Part shown: positions 13,647 through 25,234 of the stretch, in pieces
How positions within the stretch are numbered: the first letter of the stretch is position 1
How the letters are laid out: each line of letters opens with the position of its first letter
Assembly: GCA_003116995.1 (NCBI GenBank)
Contig: BDSL01000058.1
Span: 1 to 64,000, forward strand
Source: Yamagishiella unicocca
Lineage: Eukaryota > Chlorophyta > Chlorophyceae > Chlamydomonadales > Volvocaceae
DNA length: 64,000 bases
Reading direction: 5' to 3'
The notes under the pieces: model-generated
Databases searched by the model: none
Seen by the model: only the letters and a program-made list of their open reading frames with translations
Told to the model about the DNA's origin: nothing
Position numbers and translations under genes: made by a program

Positions 13647-13727
13647 TGACTGGCTCATACTTTGCGCGTGTTGTACGTCTTGACTGGCTCATACTTTGCG
13701 CGTGTGAATCTCATACTTTGCGCGTGT
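13647..13727. repeat. Short direct repeat, three copies
   Basis: The words CTCATACTTTGCGCGTGT occur three times within 81 bp. The first two copies are also preceded by TGACTGG. No function is evident. Confidence 0.85.
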
Positions 13728-14354
13728 AAACCTTGACTGAGCGAATGTGGCTCGCTGTTTCCAGTTGGGCTGACAGAGGCAGCTGAATCCGTCTGATTCT
13801 AATGAGAGTGGGTCGTGCTGTGCCGTTGTTGTAACGGTTACAGTGGGTTCCAGACCAAGAGGTAGAACCATCGGGCGCATCGCCTGACACTGAACAAGAC
13901 GGAGGAAACAAATACCGACATGCACCGAAACAAAGGCAAACCACCAGAACACCAAGTTGACAGGCCGTAGGCATACAGAGCAGCAGCCAGCACCCCAGGG
14001 GGAATTTGCACTAGAGGCTCCCCTATCAGGAACTGGCCACCAACCAACCTAACAGCCCAGCACCCGACGAACCAGTGAAGCGCCGCAACGATGCAAACAT
14101 CGGAACCCGCCACCTCTCATCCCATAAGGCACGGACCCCTAGCAGGGCTCAACACGCTTATATAGCCAGAAAGTATGAAGCACGGGAAACCCCGCTCCCC
14201 AAGACAACCCGAGCCGATCAGGAATCCACCAGTACCTCAGCCGGTCCCCCGCACACAAGGCGATTGGCGACAACCCGCAAGAAAGGATGCCGAGGCCCCA
14301 CTGCATCCCAGCCTTTCTGGGGAAGCCCCAGCGCAGCAAAGCCCCGGAGGGGCC

Positions 14355-14900
14355 GTCGTCGGTATCCAGATGCGGTTTCAAAGCTGCCAGATGCGGCCTA
14401 AGGGGGGCCGTCGTCGGTATCTAGATGCGGTTTCAAAGCAGCCAGATGCGGCCGAAGGGTGGCCCCTACGGCAGCTAGATGCGGTTTCAAAGCAGCCAGA
14501 TGCGGCCGAAGGGTGGCCCCTACGGCAGCTAGATGCGGGTTCCCGATAGCCAGATGCGGCCGAAGGGTGGCCCCTACGGCAGCTAGATGCGGGTTCCCGA
14601 TAGCCAGATGCGGCTTAAGGGTGGCCCCTACGGCAGCCAGATGCGGGTTCCCGATAGCCAGATGCGGGTTCCCGATAGCTAGATGCGGCTTAAGGGTGGC
14701 CCCTACGGCAGCCAGATGCGGGTTCCCGATAGCCAGATGCGGGTTCCCGATAGCTAGATGCGGCTTAAGGGTGGCCCCTACGGCAGCCAGATGCGGGTTC
14801 CCGATAGCCAGATGCGGGTTCCCGATAGCTAGATGCGGCTTAAGGGTGGCCCCTACGGCAGCCAGATGCGGGTTCCCGATAGCCAGATGCCATTAGGAAG
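14355..14900. repeat. Minisatellite with AGATGCGG core and 75-bp higher-order unit
   Basis: Subunits of about 19 bp with the core AGATGCGG alternate with a GGTGGCCCCTACGGCAG segment. From about 14,631 the pattern settles into an exact 75-bp period (the junction CGGCAGCCAG recurs at 14,631, 14,706, 14,781 and 14,856). The earlier copies use TTTCAAAGCA in place of GGTTCCCGATA. Because 75 is divisible by three, one forward frame stays open through the block (14,459-14,896), but its product is only a restatement of the repeat and I do not call it a gene. Confidence 0.95.
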
Positions 14901-16756
14901 GTATCCAGATGCCGCTGCCAGCTAGATGCCGTTCAGGTACCCACCCCCTAGATGCCAGATGCGAAACGTCTGTCATACCCTCCTGTCAAGCTTTCTATGG
15001 GCGTACGACAACGGACGGCGCAATAATGGCAATTGACGAGCAAGCAACTCGCGCAAACTAACGACAAGCTAGGTGCCATGCCCCACAGCAGTCTTCGGCT
15101 GTCAAGGACACGAGGTGCGACGTTGATGCCTCCTGCCTGTTGGATCTATCTATTGGAGGCTGCCACTCTCATCCAGGTGTTACAACGGATCAATCCAGCT
15201 AGGCATCTATCTATTTATCCACCCAGCCAGGAGTCGGTGGCTTCCATGCATGCGCAGCAGTTACAGCTGTAACTGCAGACTACAGCTAGACTGCGAAGCC
15301 AATATGATTACAGCTACATTAATGCGAAGAAGATGGGATTTCACCGAGGCGCAGCTCCTCCTAGAGCAGCAGGTAGGTGGCAATCTGATGGGTCTTACGG
15401 CGTTTCACGCTTCGCTGCGCTCGTGGATGTATGTGCGGCCCAAATAAACAATGTCTCAACTTGCGGTTCTGACTGTATGTGCATCCATCCATCCATCCAG
15501 GCACGCAATGTATGATAGATGATTGCGCGCGGAGGGGATGCAAACGCACGGGGGGGGGTGGCATACCGGTTATGCCACCAAGCAACACACCAGAGGTTAA
15601 GAACGCCAGCTGCGTGTGTGTGTGTGTGGGAGGAAGGTTGAGAGGAAACCCGTGGGTAGGCACTTAAAGAGGTGCGTGGTGCCCATGCTTCGAGCTTACA
15701 GCTCAAAAACACGCATGACAGAAGGCGCCGCCCCGTATGGTTAATGCCCCACTTTCCATAGACTTTCCATAGCGGCAGATCGCCGCCGGGTGGCTTGGAG
15801 CATTACGGCCCGCGCACCACTCGCGTTGCTCAGACCTGGTCAGATGGACTCTATGCACGGCAATAGCGCCGAGTGAAATCGCGTCTGCATTATGTAACGC
15901 CTCAGTCAGGTGATCGTCTCTCAGGTCGCTCGATACCTACCTACACTGCCACTCCCCTAGGACCACTAGCTCTCGCCCACGACAGCTTCCGCGCTAACGT
16001 AATGGGCGCGCGGCCGCATGAGTCACACAAGCGTGCATTGGGCGGGTACATGCGTTGGGTGGCAGATGGTGGAAACACCGCGTTCGCCCAATCCGTACGA
16101 AACTCTGAATCGAGCGAACAGCAGTGTCGTGCCTACCATTGACACACCACCCACAACTCCAGGACAACGCGCCGACTGAAACAACACTGACTGATGGCAC
16201 ACGCGCACGGCGAGCCGGCCGCGGCCGCGCCCCAGACCGCCGTTTCCTAATCCGTTTTCCTCTACAGTGCCGCCCCATGGGTTTTCCTCCCCCTCGATCG
16301 ACCGCCACACGCCACACCCAATACCCGGCTGCACTTCACTGTCAACGCTGAAGCCAGGCACCAGCAGCCGCTCCAAAAGGTCGCCGCGCCAGCTAGCTAG
16401 CTGTAGTGGCACATCGTTAGGTGACATGAAGCCGGGTCGCTCTGTCGTGAAGCCGCCAGGGGGTTCTGCATCTTGCCGACTGCCGTTGAGGCACACACTC
16501 ATGACACCTACAAAACCCTGTCCTGACCGTTATTGCTGTAACAAAACACAAACAAAGACACACAAACAAACAGACGGAAAACCCCCACGCGCCGCTGACG
16601 TGGAGACACCCCGCGGCGCCCCAGATAGCGGCTCCGAAACTTGCTGGACTGGACTCTATTGCCGATTCGCACGGCGATACCCGTCTCGCTGTCAGACGAG
16701 GGACGTCCGCCCGTCATTCACCAGCCCTGCGAGCGTGATTTCGTCATCTCACGTCG
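14901..16756. other. Intergenic region, no gene recognised
   Basis: Contains tail-end variants of the AGATGC minisatellite to about 14,960, scattered simple repeats (CATC at about 15,482, GT at about 15,615, AAAC/ACAAA at about 16,540) and short open frames on both strands that lack recognisable domains. Its right part presumably includes the 3' untranslated region of the minus-strand desaturase-family gene. No TGTAA was found on the minus strand close to that stop codon; the first is near 15.69 kb. Confidence 0.6.
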
Positions 16757-17844
16757 TCAAAAGTACGAAAACAGGTCTTTGTAGTAGGATGGGTGCAGCG
16801 TGCCGCACAGTCGGTCCCAGTGTGTGAAGTAGAGCGAGAAGTGGCGGGTGGGATAGCGGTGGTGCATGTCGTGGTGCTGCACCGTGTTCAGGGCGGCGCA
16901 GGGGCGCACGCCGCGCACTGCCAGCGTCATAAGGCCCTCCATGGTGGGGATGAAGGGCGCCAGCTCGTACCCCACGTGCCCGCCTGCGGTACGAGCCGGG
17001 GGGACGAGCGAGGCCGGGGCGGATGGGCGTCAATGAGAGAGGTCACGGGGGGGCCGAGGGGGGGGAGGGCTTCGGCGGAGGGCGAGGAAAGCGTGCCTGC
17101 CCAATCACCGCGACAAGAAACCCACAAAGACAGACAGCCTCCACACGCCCTGCAAACCACCACACGCCACGTAACACATTCTTGTATTTCCGATCGCCAT
17201 ACCAAAATTACCAATGCCCTCGCGCCCAGCCCTGACACCCCGCGGTGCCCCACGCACCCTCGTGTATCAGCGTGGTGTACAGGTGGTAGGCCCTGTGCAG
17301 CCCCATGTGCAGGGGGAACAGGAAGCACACCAACACCTCGTTGCCGAACACGATGAGGGCCTCCACTATGTGGAACGAGTAGCCGGTGAAGGCGGATGGA
17401 GCCTTGGACCTGGGTGCGGGGGCGTGGAGGGGGAAGGGACGGGAGGGAGGGACGGGAAGGGGGAGGGGGAGGGGGAGGGGGAGGGGAAGGGGTTAGGTGG
17501 TGGTGAGGAGACACACACGTCCATGGCGGCAGCAGCCCCTCATAGCTTGCGCTTTGCCCGCCATGGCGGAGGCCGCGCTCGCGGCGCCGCCGCCCGAGGC
17601 CCCACTGAGGCCAATTTGTGAAGTAGGGTCCGCAGGAGCGTGTGTCTGCCAACACATCCAGGAACGTGTGTCTGCCAACACATCCAGGAACGTGTGTCTG
17701 CCAACACATCCAGGAGCGTGTGTCCGCCAACACATCCACACACCTTTATACAGCGCGCACCTGAGTCGACTGCGCACTCCGCGTCTAGGCCCCCGCCACT
17801 CGTTCTCCTACATCGTATACATGGGTCTCCTCACCCGCCACCCT

Positions 17845-17901
<57 letters not shown>

Positions 17902-19002
17902 AGCTCACTTGTGGTGGATGTAGTGCACATGGCGGTAGAGCGGCCCCCAGTGCAGCATGCGGTGGGTCCAGTAGAACCAGGTGTCATGCAGGTAGTCCAG
18001 CAGCGTGACGCACAGCGCCAGGTAGGCAAACTGGGGAGAGCAGGGGCAGGGAGGGCGGGGCAGCGAGGGGTCCAGAGGGGCGAGGCGGAGGCGCGGAGAG
18101 GAGGGGGGCGTTGGATCCTTGTTTCGCGTCGTACCGGGCAGCCGTGCCAGCAGGGAGCCCTGCGAAGCCCCGCGGCCCCATGGGGCCCTATGCCCCCCCC
18201 GTGGTCCCGCTCACCGCCGCCAGCCCCTGCACCCGCCCCTCGTAGGTCAGCGTCACTCCGCGCCTGTGCAGCTCCTCCACCACCGCCCACACCGCCGCCT
18301 TCACCACCAGAGGGCCTGCGGGGCGGAGGGGAGGGTTATGTAGGGGTACGGAGGGCGGGGAGATGATGGCAGGGGAGTCAGGGAGCCCGGGCGGCCAGGC
18401 GGGGGTGACGACCCGAGGCCGCACGAGAGACCAGGGCGGCGCCAAGGACCAAGTTCCAACGACATGAGCCATCAGTTAGTGATGGCGTAATCCGGGGTAA
18501 ACTGCCGGTGAGGGCGGGGGGAGGCAGGCGCCAGCGCATGTGCGCACGGCAGTGGGCCAGAGCACCGTCGCGTTCGTCGGTTTTCGGGCAACGCGCAACT
18601 GACACACAAACCACCCCAACTTGGCATTCTAATTGCCGCCTAGATGACCACGAGCCCGGAGGGAAAGCGGTCTCGCTCCTCCGGGCTGCCCCGCCAGGCA
18701 TTGGCGCGGGTATTGGTAGACCGCTGCCACGTGCAACTAAGCGGCAACTCAAACTCTTGATCGATGATCCCCGGCCCGTTCTCACCAACGCTATATACAG
18801 CATCCCGCAGGACGTCGCCGCTCTTCCGAGGTTGGTGCTGTATGTCCTTGACGCTGACGATTCGCGGCAGCACGAAGTGCAGGATGGCGCCGACCGTGTA
18901 GTAGAAGACCGCTAGCTGCGTCAATGCTACCCAGAAGCCCCCGCCGTACAGAGGCACGATGGACAGGCGCGCCAGCGCCTGCTGCGTAAGCTGCGTAACC
19001 AT
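16757..19002 (-). CDS. Fatty acid hydroxylase / sterol desaturase superfamily protein
   Basis: Five exons on the minus strand (19002-18786, 18315-18215, 18030-17909, 17409-17258, 16983-16757) join in phase to give 272 residues. The family uses a di-iron centre held by histidine clusters to hydroxylate or desaturate lipids, in membranes. The diagnostic clusters are present: HRMLH (residues 129-133, HX3H), HYIHH (142-146, HX2HH) and HDMHH (235-239, HX2HH), followed by the family-typical THWDRLCGT. Hydrophobic stretches lie near residues 20-45, 107-127 and 162-195. The start was chosen as the first ATG of an open first exon whose donor is in phase with exon 2. The exact substrate (sterol C-5 or C-4, sphingoid base, carotenoid or alkane precursor) cannot be told from sequence alone. 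The gene is divergent from BIO2 with about 520 bp between starts. Introns hold a 26-bp minisatellite, a G-rich tract and a CA tract. Confidence 0.92.
17637..17741. repeat. 26-bp minisatellite in intron 3 of the desaturase-family gene
   Basis: Four tandem copies of a 26-bp unit built on TGTGTCTGCCAACACATCC lie wholly inside the intron between exons 3 and 4. The last copy differs by a single T-to-C change and a diverged end. The unit contains the imperfect inverted repeat TGTG/CACA. Confidence 0.93.
17847..17899. repeat. CA dinucleotide microsatellite
   Basis: An uninterrupted run of about 26 CA units sits immediately before the exon 3 donor of the minus-strand desaturase-family gene, so it lies at the 5' end of that intron as GT repeats in the transcript. 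Confidence 0.95.
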
Positions 19003-19522
19003 TGGCTAATGTGACGACGGCGGCGTGCAAGCGTTAGCCGGAGCGCGCCCGACCCGGCACGCCTGCCGCCACAGCCCAAAAGCGGCGGTCAGTAGATTCG
19101 GTGGTCTCCTGTGTAGTCGCGGCGCTGGCTGGCTGGTATGGCCCGAATTCGGCTGACGACCAAAACTGACGCAGCGCGTACACGTCCTAGATGAACTTTA
19201 TCAAGTTCAGTTACTGCAGTACTGTGAGAATGTGTTCCGAGGCGGCGGCTGTTTCAGGACTGCAACGTGGCCGAGTGCAGGGCGTGTGCTGGTTCCTGCG
19301 CGGCTGCAAGCATAGGCCGAATTCCAAGCCCTGATGCTAGCTGATGATAAAGTCCTATATGAGGTTTAGATGTAGAAACATGAATGCAGCTTGCATGGGG
19401 CAGCATGGCGGTGCCGGAGATCGTCCCGAGGCTAGGTCCTGCCGTAGTAGGCGCAGGACAGCGTAAGGGGGGCAGGGCTATACTAACCCCAATTGCGACA
19501 TTTACAATTAGCAACTTCAAAA
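19003..19522. promoter_or_regulatory. Shared divergent promoter region of the desaturase-family gene and BIO2
   Basis: The 520 bp between the two divergent start codons contain no open frame worth calling and must hold both promoters and 5' untranslated regions. No TATA box at a convincing distance was identified on either strand. The region is less GC-rich than the flanking exons, with the AT-rich stretch GATGATAAAGTCCTATATG at about 19,341. Confidence 0.6.
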
Positions 19523-22500
19523 ATGTCACAGGTAGCAATGTTTGCGCGTTCCGTGCTGTGCAGCAGTCAGCAGGCGGCGGGTGTTAGCGCGCTCAGGGCC
19601 GCCCTGCAGCGGACCTTCACCAGCTCCAATCCTGCCCGGCAATCCGAGCCCCTGCCCGTTGCATCAGAGGAAACCCCCAGCGTTCCACGATGGATTCGGG
19701 AGCTGGGCGTCGTGCGCACGGACTGGACGTGAGCAGCAGCTGTCCGGAGTCATGTCTCTCGGGACTTGCAGCTGAGGAGTACTCGTCGATTGCTTTATTG
19801 CAGGCGTGAGGAGGTCGCGGAGGTTTACGACACGCCGTTGCTGGACCTCGTGTACCGTGCTGCAAGCGTGCACCGCATGTATAACGACCCGTCAATGGTA
19901 AGCCGGCCGCCGCAATGTCACGCCTCGTACAGCTTGCATTGTATCATCTACACATATTCATCCTCCCGGGCTGATGCAAAGCTGTCGCATGGCGTTCTGG
20001 GTCGGGTCCCTCGGGCCTGACGAAAAACGGCTGCAATTCGTGGCTTTGCGGGCGAGCTGCATCAAAGCCAACCTATTGCTCGCAGAGCCGTAATTGGCAT
20101 GTATGCGGCCGCTAACTCGGAAGTGGAAAACGCCTGTCCTGCAGGTCCAACGCTGCACGCTCCTGAGCATTAAGACGGGCGGCTGCCCGGAGAACTGCAA
20201 CTACTGCAGCCAAAGCAGCCACTGGAGCAAGGATACGGGGATGAAGGCGGAGAAGCTGATGGACCTGGAGGAGGTCTACCAGGTGGGCAGGGGAGCGGTC
20301 TCGGAGCTCGCGATCTCGGGCATCTCTCCTGATGCCGATATTTATCGGAGCTCCATTGCGGCGCAGAAGAACGAAGGAATTGGAGGACGATGCAGCCGTT
20401 TGGGATCGTGGATTAGCAGTGGGCATGCCGCGTTGTGGGTCTGGGCGACGGATGGGCCCTCACGCTGCCAAGGGCAAGGGCACAGGGGCAAAGCAAGCAG
20501 GGTTGAGCGGACCCAGCACCTCGTGATGTTAAAGCTGGGGGAACTGCACAATAGAACCGGGGGAGGGGTGTGTCTATAGGTGGCGGCTGGGGGCAGAGGA
20601 GCCGGGGGTGGTGGAAGCGAGGCGGGCGGGTGTGGAGCGGGTCCGGAGGCGGGAGATGCGAGGCGGGGCGTGGCCGCATGGGGCATGATGCCGTGTGGTG
20701 TGTTTTGTGTTTGATGGTGAGATGGGTACGTGGGGATGGCTGGCAGGCCGCGGGGCCGCCGGGCGGGTCGGGCGGCTCTCCTGCAGCGTGCCGCCCGTCA
20801 GGGCTGCGAGCAGCTGGTGGGAGGGGAGGGGAGGTGACACGGGGCATACACAGGCTCCCCGCGGGGACAGGGTCCGAGGGGCTGCGGCCCTGCAGGGGCG
20901 GTAGTCCAGTGGGCCCTATAGGGGCAGTAGCCCGGTGAGTCACACCGGAAGCTACTGCGGCGGGCAGGGCGGGAGGGCAAGGGGGTGGGTGCCGTACGGT
21001 GGGTTGCTGCGGGGATGCGGAGTGGGCGGGTGTGGGCTGCGTCACGTGGTGGCGGAGCCACTCGGTGGGGCGGCAGAGGGCGCCCCTCCCTGGAGGCGGA
21101 CCCGGGGGTATTTCCCCGCCAACCCAAACAGGGTTTCCCCCCGGCTTGCGGTGCTGGCGGCGGCGCCAGCGGCGGCGGTGTCTCAATTGGTTCGAGTGGC
21201 TCGTGTGGCGCCATAGCCCAAACTTGCGCCAGCCCCCCCGGACGTCCTCCCATAACCCACGTGAACTTGCCCTATCGGGCCCCCGGGTCCGCATAGCATC
21301 CTCCCTACCCGCCCGCGCCCCTCCGCCTCCTGCGTCTAAAACCCTAAAACCCTAAACCCTAAAGCCCCGCTCATCTGCTGACCCACGCAGGCGGCTCTTC
21401 GCGCCCGGGAGGCAGGCAGCACCCGCTTCTGCATGGGGGCCGCATGGAGGGGGCCATCGCAGGTGGGTGGCGAGTTGGCGAGGGGGTGGGTGGGCGGTTG
21501 GTGGGCCGGGGCGACACGGTTGGTTGGTTGGTTGGTTGGTTGGCGGTTCGCGGTGGGGCTGAGGGGTGCCAAGGCTAGTAGGGGGTTTTGGGGCGGTGGC
21601 TTTGGGCCGAGTGGGCGAGGATGATGAGGAGGAGGAGTGCTTCGCTGTGATCTGTGCCACTGAGGCGAGCCGGGATGCCTGCACACCTCACTACCGTGCT
21701 GTGGGGGGCATGTGGGGGGCTCGGTTCCCTGGAGGACTGACTTGATAGACATACTCGACTTCGTGAGGCGGAGGAGTCGCACCGGCGGCAGCGGGCTGGT
21801 CACTGCTGTGCCGGGTGCTGCGCAGGGTGCTGTGCCCCGAGACGCTGCCCGACGCGGCTGCGGCGCCCAGCCGGGAAGCGATCTCGGCCCCCTCCCGCCC
21901 GGCCCCGCCGCGGTACTGTCGACCCGCTGACCCAGCACCCGCCCGCACATGCGCATGCACTGCGTCCGCTAGCATCCCCTGACACCGCTCCGATTGCCGT
22001 ACTGTCGTACCACCAGGTGGGGCAGCGCCAGTGGGACCGCGTGCTGGAGATGGTTCGCCGCATCCGGGGGCTGGGTATGGAGGTGAGGCGGGGGGTTCGA
22101 GGAAGACCCGTCAGGCGGGGGGAGGGCGGGGGGGGGAGGGGGGGTCAGGATGTGTGGTGGTGGGGCGGGGGCTGCGGAGGCGGTGGGTCGGGCGCTGAGG
22201 GCACCGGGTACCGGTTTCGGGGCGGAGTGAGGGGCGGTGGCGGGGAGGGAGCCTCCTTCACTTCGGCGCGCTGGGGGGCTTGCTGCCACGCTTGTGTATT
22301 GGCAACGAATGCGGACAGGTGCCCCCCCCCCGCCCCCGCAACTCCTCCGGGTGGGAGCAGAGTCACTGAGCCACCGCGGTTGATCAACCCTGACACCGGG
22401 GTGCCGACCCATGGGTCTCCGCTCGACCCCTGACATTGGCCACACTTCCCTGTGCTCCTAGCCACACTTCCCTGTGCTCCTACCGCTACATCTTGCTGCC

Positions 22501-23819
22501 CTGCCATTTCCCGCCACCCATCCACTCCTCCCCCCCTCCCGCCCCCGCCCCCAGGTGTGCACCACGCTGGGTATGCTGACCCCCGAGCAGGCCGCTCAGC
22601 TGCGGACTGCCGGCCTCACCGCCTACAACCACAACCTGGACACCTCGCCGGAGTACTACCAGAAGATCACATCTACCCGCAAATACGAGGTGCGACAGGG
22701 GTCGCAGAGTGGAGCAGCACACCGCACCGCAGCGCGGCACAGCTCGGGGCGGGTCGGGGCGGGTCACGTGGTCCCCACTCGCGGGTTGTCCCTCCCTCAC
22801 CCACCCCATCCCCCCGCGCGTCGCGGTTGCTGTCACGGGTTACCACGACTTACTTCCTGGCCCCAAAACACATGCCGTACATGCGAACCCTATCATCAGC
22901 CCCTTCCCTCCCCCGTCCCCCCCGCCTACCGGCCTGCCTAGGACCGGCTGGCCACCCTGGAGGCGGTGCGGGAGGCGGGCATCAGCGTGTGCGCCGGGGG
23001 CATCATCGGTCTGGGGGAGGGCCCTCAGGACCGGGTGGGGCTGATCCACCAGCTGGCCACCCTGCCCGCCCACCCGGAGTCGGTGCCCATCAACCGGCTG
23101 GTGGCCATCAAGGGAACGCCGCTACAGGTAAGCTCGGCGGCGCGGTGCTGCCCGCCCTGCCCGCCCTGCGGTGGCCAAGTCGTCGCCGGCTGCCCGCCAT
23201 CGACACCACCAGCGCATTTTATAACGCCTTAGCTCTCGCTCCAACGGATCTATTGGCCCTACTTTAACCACCAGATATTACAGATGACAGGCACTCGTAA
23301 TTGGGTGAACTAATATCCCTTGTAACCCTTGTAACCCTTACACCCCGAAACCCTAATTCCTAAATCCCTTAAGTACTGCAAGTAACCTGGCGCCCCCGGT
23401 GTTGCCACCCACAGGACCAGGCCTCCCCCGAGGGCATCGACCTGGTGAGATGCGTCGCCACCGCCCGGGTCGTCATGCCCCGTACTGTCGTACGCCTCTC
23501 CGCCGGCCGCCTGGACCTGACTCGTTCCGACCAGGCGCTCGCCTTCCTGGCCGGAGCCAACTCCATCTTCGACGGCGACAAACTGCTGACCACCGCCAAC
23601 AACGACCGCAACGAGGACCAGGCCATGTTTGACCAGCTGGGCCTGCGGTCAAGGCCCGCCTTCATGCCGTACGCTTCCGGCAACGAGACGTCGCGCAGCT
23701 TTGAGGGGGAGGCGGGGGGCAGCGTCGCGCCGGCGGGGGGTGCGGAGCAGGAGGCGATGTCTGGCGGCGGTTGCTGCGGCGGCCCGAAGAAGGCGGCCGT
23801 CGGTGGCGGGTGCTGCTAG
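19523..23819 (+). CDS. BIO2: Biotin synthase (radical SAM), probably mitochondrial
   Basis: Eight exons (19523-19728, 19804-19897, 20145-20282, 21391-21462, 22017-22082, 22555-22689, 22942-23127, 23415-23819) join in phase to 433 residues. The enzyme inserts sulfur into dethiobiotin to make biotin. The radical-SAM signature [10 protein letters not shown] gives 4Fe-4S ligands C114, C118 and C121. C160 (FCMGAAW), C194 and C254 match the three cysteines that, with R326 (VRLSAGR), hold the 2Fe-2S cluster in E. coli BioB (C97, C128, C188, R260). Other family landmarks are [21 protein letters not shown] and FLAGANSIF. The first 65 or so residues are basic, serine-rich and non-homologous, consistent with a mitochondrial presequence as in plant BIO2; a second ATG six codons in is an alternative start. 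The C-terminus is unusual: after the conserved core an acidic/glycine stretch ends in GGGCC repeated twice. Intron 3 (1.1 kb) carries telomere-like repeats. Confidence 0.96.
21336..21363. repeat. Interstitial telomere-like repeat in BIO2 intron 3
   Basis: Four tandem telomere-type units, two of the Chlamydomonas type (CCCTAAAA) and two of the Arabidopsis type (CCCTAAA), lie 28 bp before the exon 4 acceptor. Degenerate relatives occur at about 23,346 (CCCTAATTCCTAAATCCC) in BIO2 intron 7 and about 27,193 (CCCTAAAACCCTAACACC) in an EHD intron. Confidence 0.9.
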
Positions 23820-24431
23820 AGTGGCTGGCTGGGCGTGTGTGTATGGGGGGAAAGGGGGCCGGGAGGGGACAGGGCCTTGTTGCTGGTGACAGCCTTATGC
23901 GGACTGGCGGCAGGGCGCACAGTTACGATGCAAGATGAATTTCGGCTGATGGGTGTTCAGCAAGGCGGAGAAGGTGGCGGGGCCGTGTGGAATGGCTGTC
24001 GCGGGACGTGGGCCGCGGACTGCGGGTCGGGGCGTTTCGGTGCCGGAACGCCTGGCCTATATAGCGCTCCGAAACCGTACTACACGGTTGATGACATGTG
24101 GTTTGGTTAGCAGGCCAGTTTGTGACGCCATTAAGCTCTCGGGGCTCACCGATGAAGGTGGGTGGGTTAGGGTTCGCACACGTGCTGCTGGCACCGGGCC
24201 GCCGGGAAGGTGGTTCGGAATGGGGTTTTGATTGTAGGCCGCGCAAGGCGGCAGGGTGAGGAAGGTTTCATCTGTGACTGCAACCGCACGAGGAAGCTCT
24301 GCGTGACGTGCTGGCGCGCATCCGACCTCTTTTCGTCGTCGGCTCCGGAGCATATTTTGACGCAGCTCAATCGTGCAGGCAAATAACACCAGCGCCCGAT
24401 GGTGTTCTAGCTTTGAAGGTCTGGAGTCCAC

Positions 24432-24436
24432 TGTAA
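24432..24436 (+). terminator. Candidate poly(A) signal for BIO2
   Basis: TGTAA, the poly(A) signal of chlorophycean algae, is the first on the plus strand after the BIO2 stop (613 bp downstream). Position only; no transcript evidence. Confidence 0.45.
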
Positions 24437-24508
24437 CGAATACTACTAACAGCGGTAGCTCTAGCCCGTACGTAAACCTGGTGCCCGAACCCTCCGATAT
24501 CCAATACT

Positions 24509-24513
24509 TTACA
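24509..24513 (-). terminator. Candidate poly(A) signal for EHD
   Basis: TGTAA on the minus strand, the first after the EHD stop, about 720 bp downstream. It lies only 73 bp from the candidate BIO2 signal on the other strand. Confidence 0.4.
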
Positions 24514-25234
24514 GTTTCTATCGGGCGCCGTCGCCTTCGTCGCGCCAGCGAGGGCTTCATCGCGCCAGCGCACAACCGTTCGGCCGCTCCCTTGGAGGAA
24601 TGCCCAATCGTTTTTCCTGGTCAACTGCCTGCACGACTTTCCAAAAAGCCCATCGCGCAACTTCCGATTTAGGAAACTCAAGCGCGCATAAGAAATATAT
24701 CGGTATCCGTTTGGACGTCCGCACAGCGCCTCATCCTACAGACCCACGCACGACCCGCAGCACCAACAGCAGTCGCAGCACCGGCCGCATTGGCTGCATC
24801 CTCCGCACACCAACACCGGCAGCTAGGAGAGTTGGGCACCATCACCGAAATAGCAGCCCACGCGCCATCTGCTCACCTTCGTAACCACCACCCTCCCTCC
24901 GTACTACGCCCCATCCACCACCACCGCCGGCGCAGTAGCAGCTCGAACAGCTGCGGTGTACTGTTCTGCTGCTGCGTTGCAGCAGGCAGGAGGCTGTGGG
25001 CAGGCCGGCGGCAGCGCCCGCGCACTCAACCGCGCACTCAACCTGGCAGCAGACGGGGCCCCTCCACCTGCTATACTGGGGACACACGCCCGTGAGGATG
25101 CTGCGCGCCCTCCCCCCCCGCGGGCGTAAGGCCCTCTGCGCCATCCCATTCTTCCCCTCCAGAGGCTGCCGCTGCGCGCCCTCCCGGGCAGCAGCGGCGC
25201 CTCTTCCCTCGCCACCGCTGCGGCTGGTGGGGCT

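Larger units (their letters stand above)
12490..14340. other. Satellite-flanking region without a confident gene
   Basis: Unique sequence next to the array. Several overlapping open frames of 80-125 codons exist on both strands but none has a recognisable complete domain. The only protein-like signal is the helicase-like fragment on the minus strand at 12,752-13,042. A short direct repeat lies at 13,647-13,727. No tRNA, rRNA or transposon end was recognised. Confidence 0.6.
23820..25234. other. Convergent 3' region between BIO2 and EHD
   Basis: The two genes end tail to tail here. No further gene is recognised; the short open frames are weak. The first TGTAA after the BIO2 stop is at 24,432, and the first on the opposite strand after the EHD stop is at 24,509-24,513, so the region is most simply two 3' untranslated regions of 600-720 nt meeting around 24.45-24.5 kb. 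Confidence 0.6.

Noticed and set aside
13838..14113. A hydrophobic minus-strand frame resembling a membrane protein
   Set aside because: Short, no homology recognised, no splice partners, and composition can arise from antisense of proline/threonine-rich sequence.
14459..14896. A 145-codon Cys-rich frame through the minisatellite
   Set aside because: It is a direct translation of the 75-bp repeat; no flanking coding sequence supports it.
17637..17741. The 26-bp repeat read as a protein repeat (hairpin-rich cysteine repeats) on the minus strand
   Set aside because: It sits wholly inside a phase-checked intron of the desaturase-family gene, and the neighbouring exons join cleanly without it.
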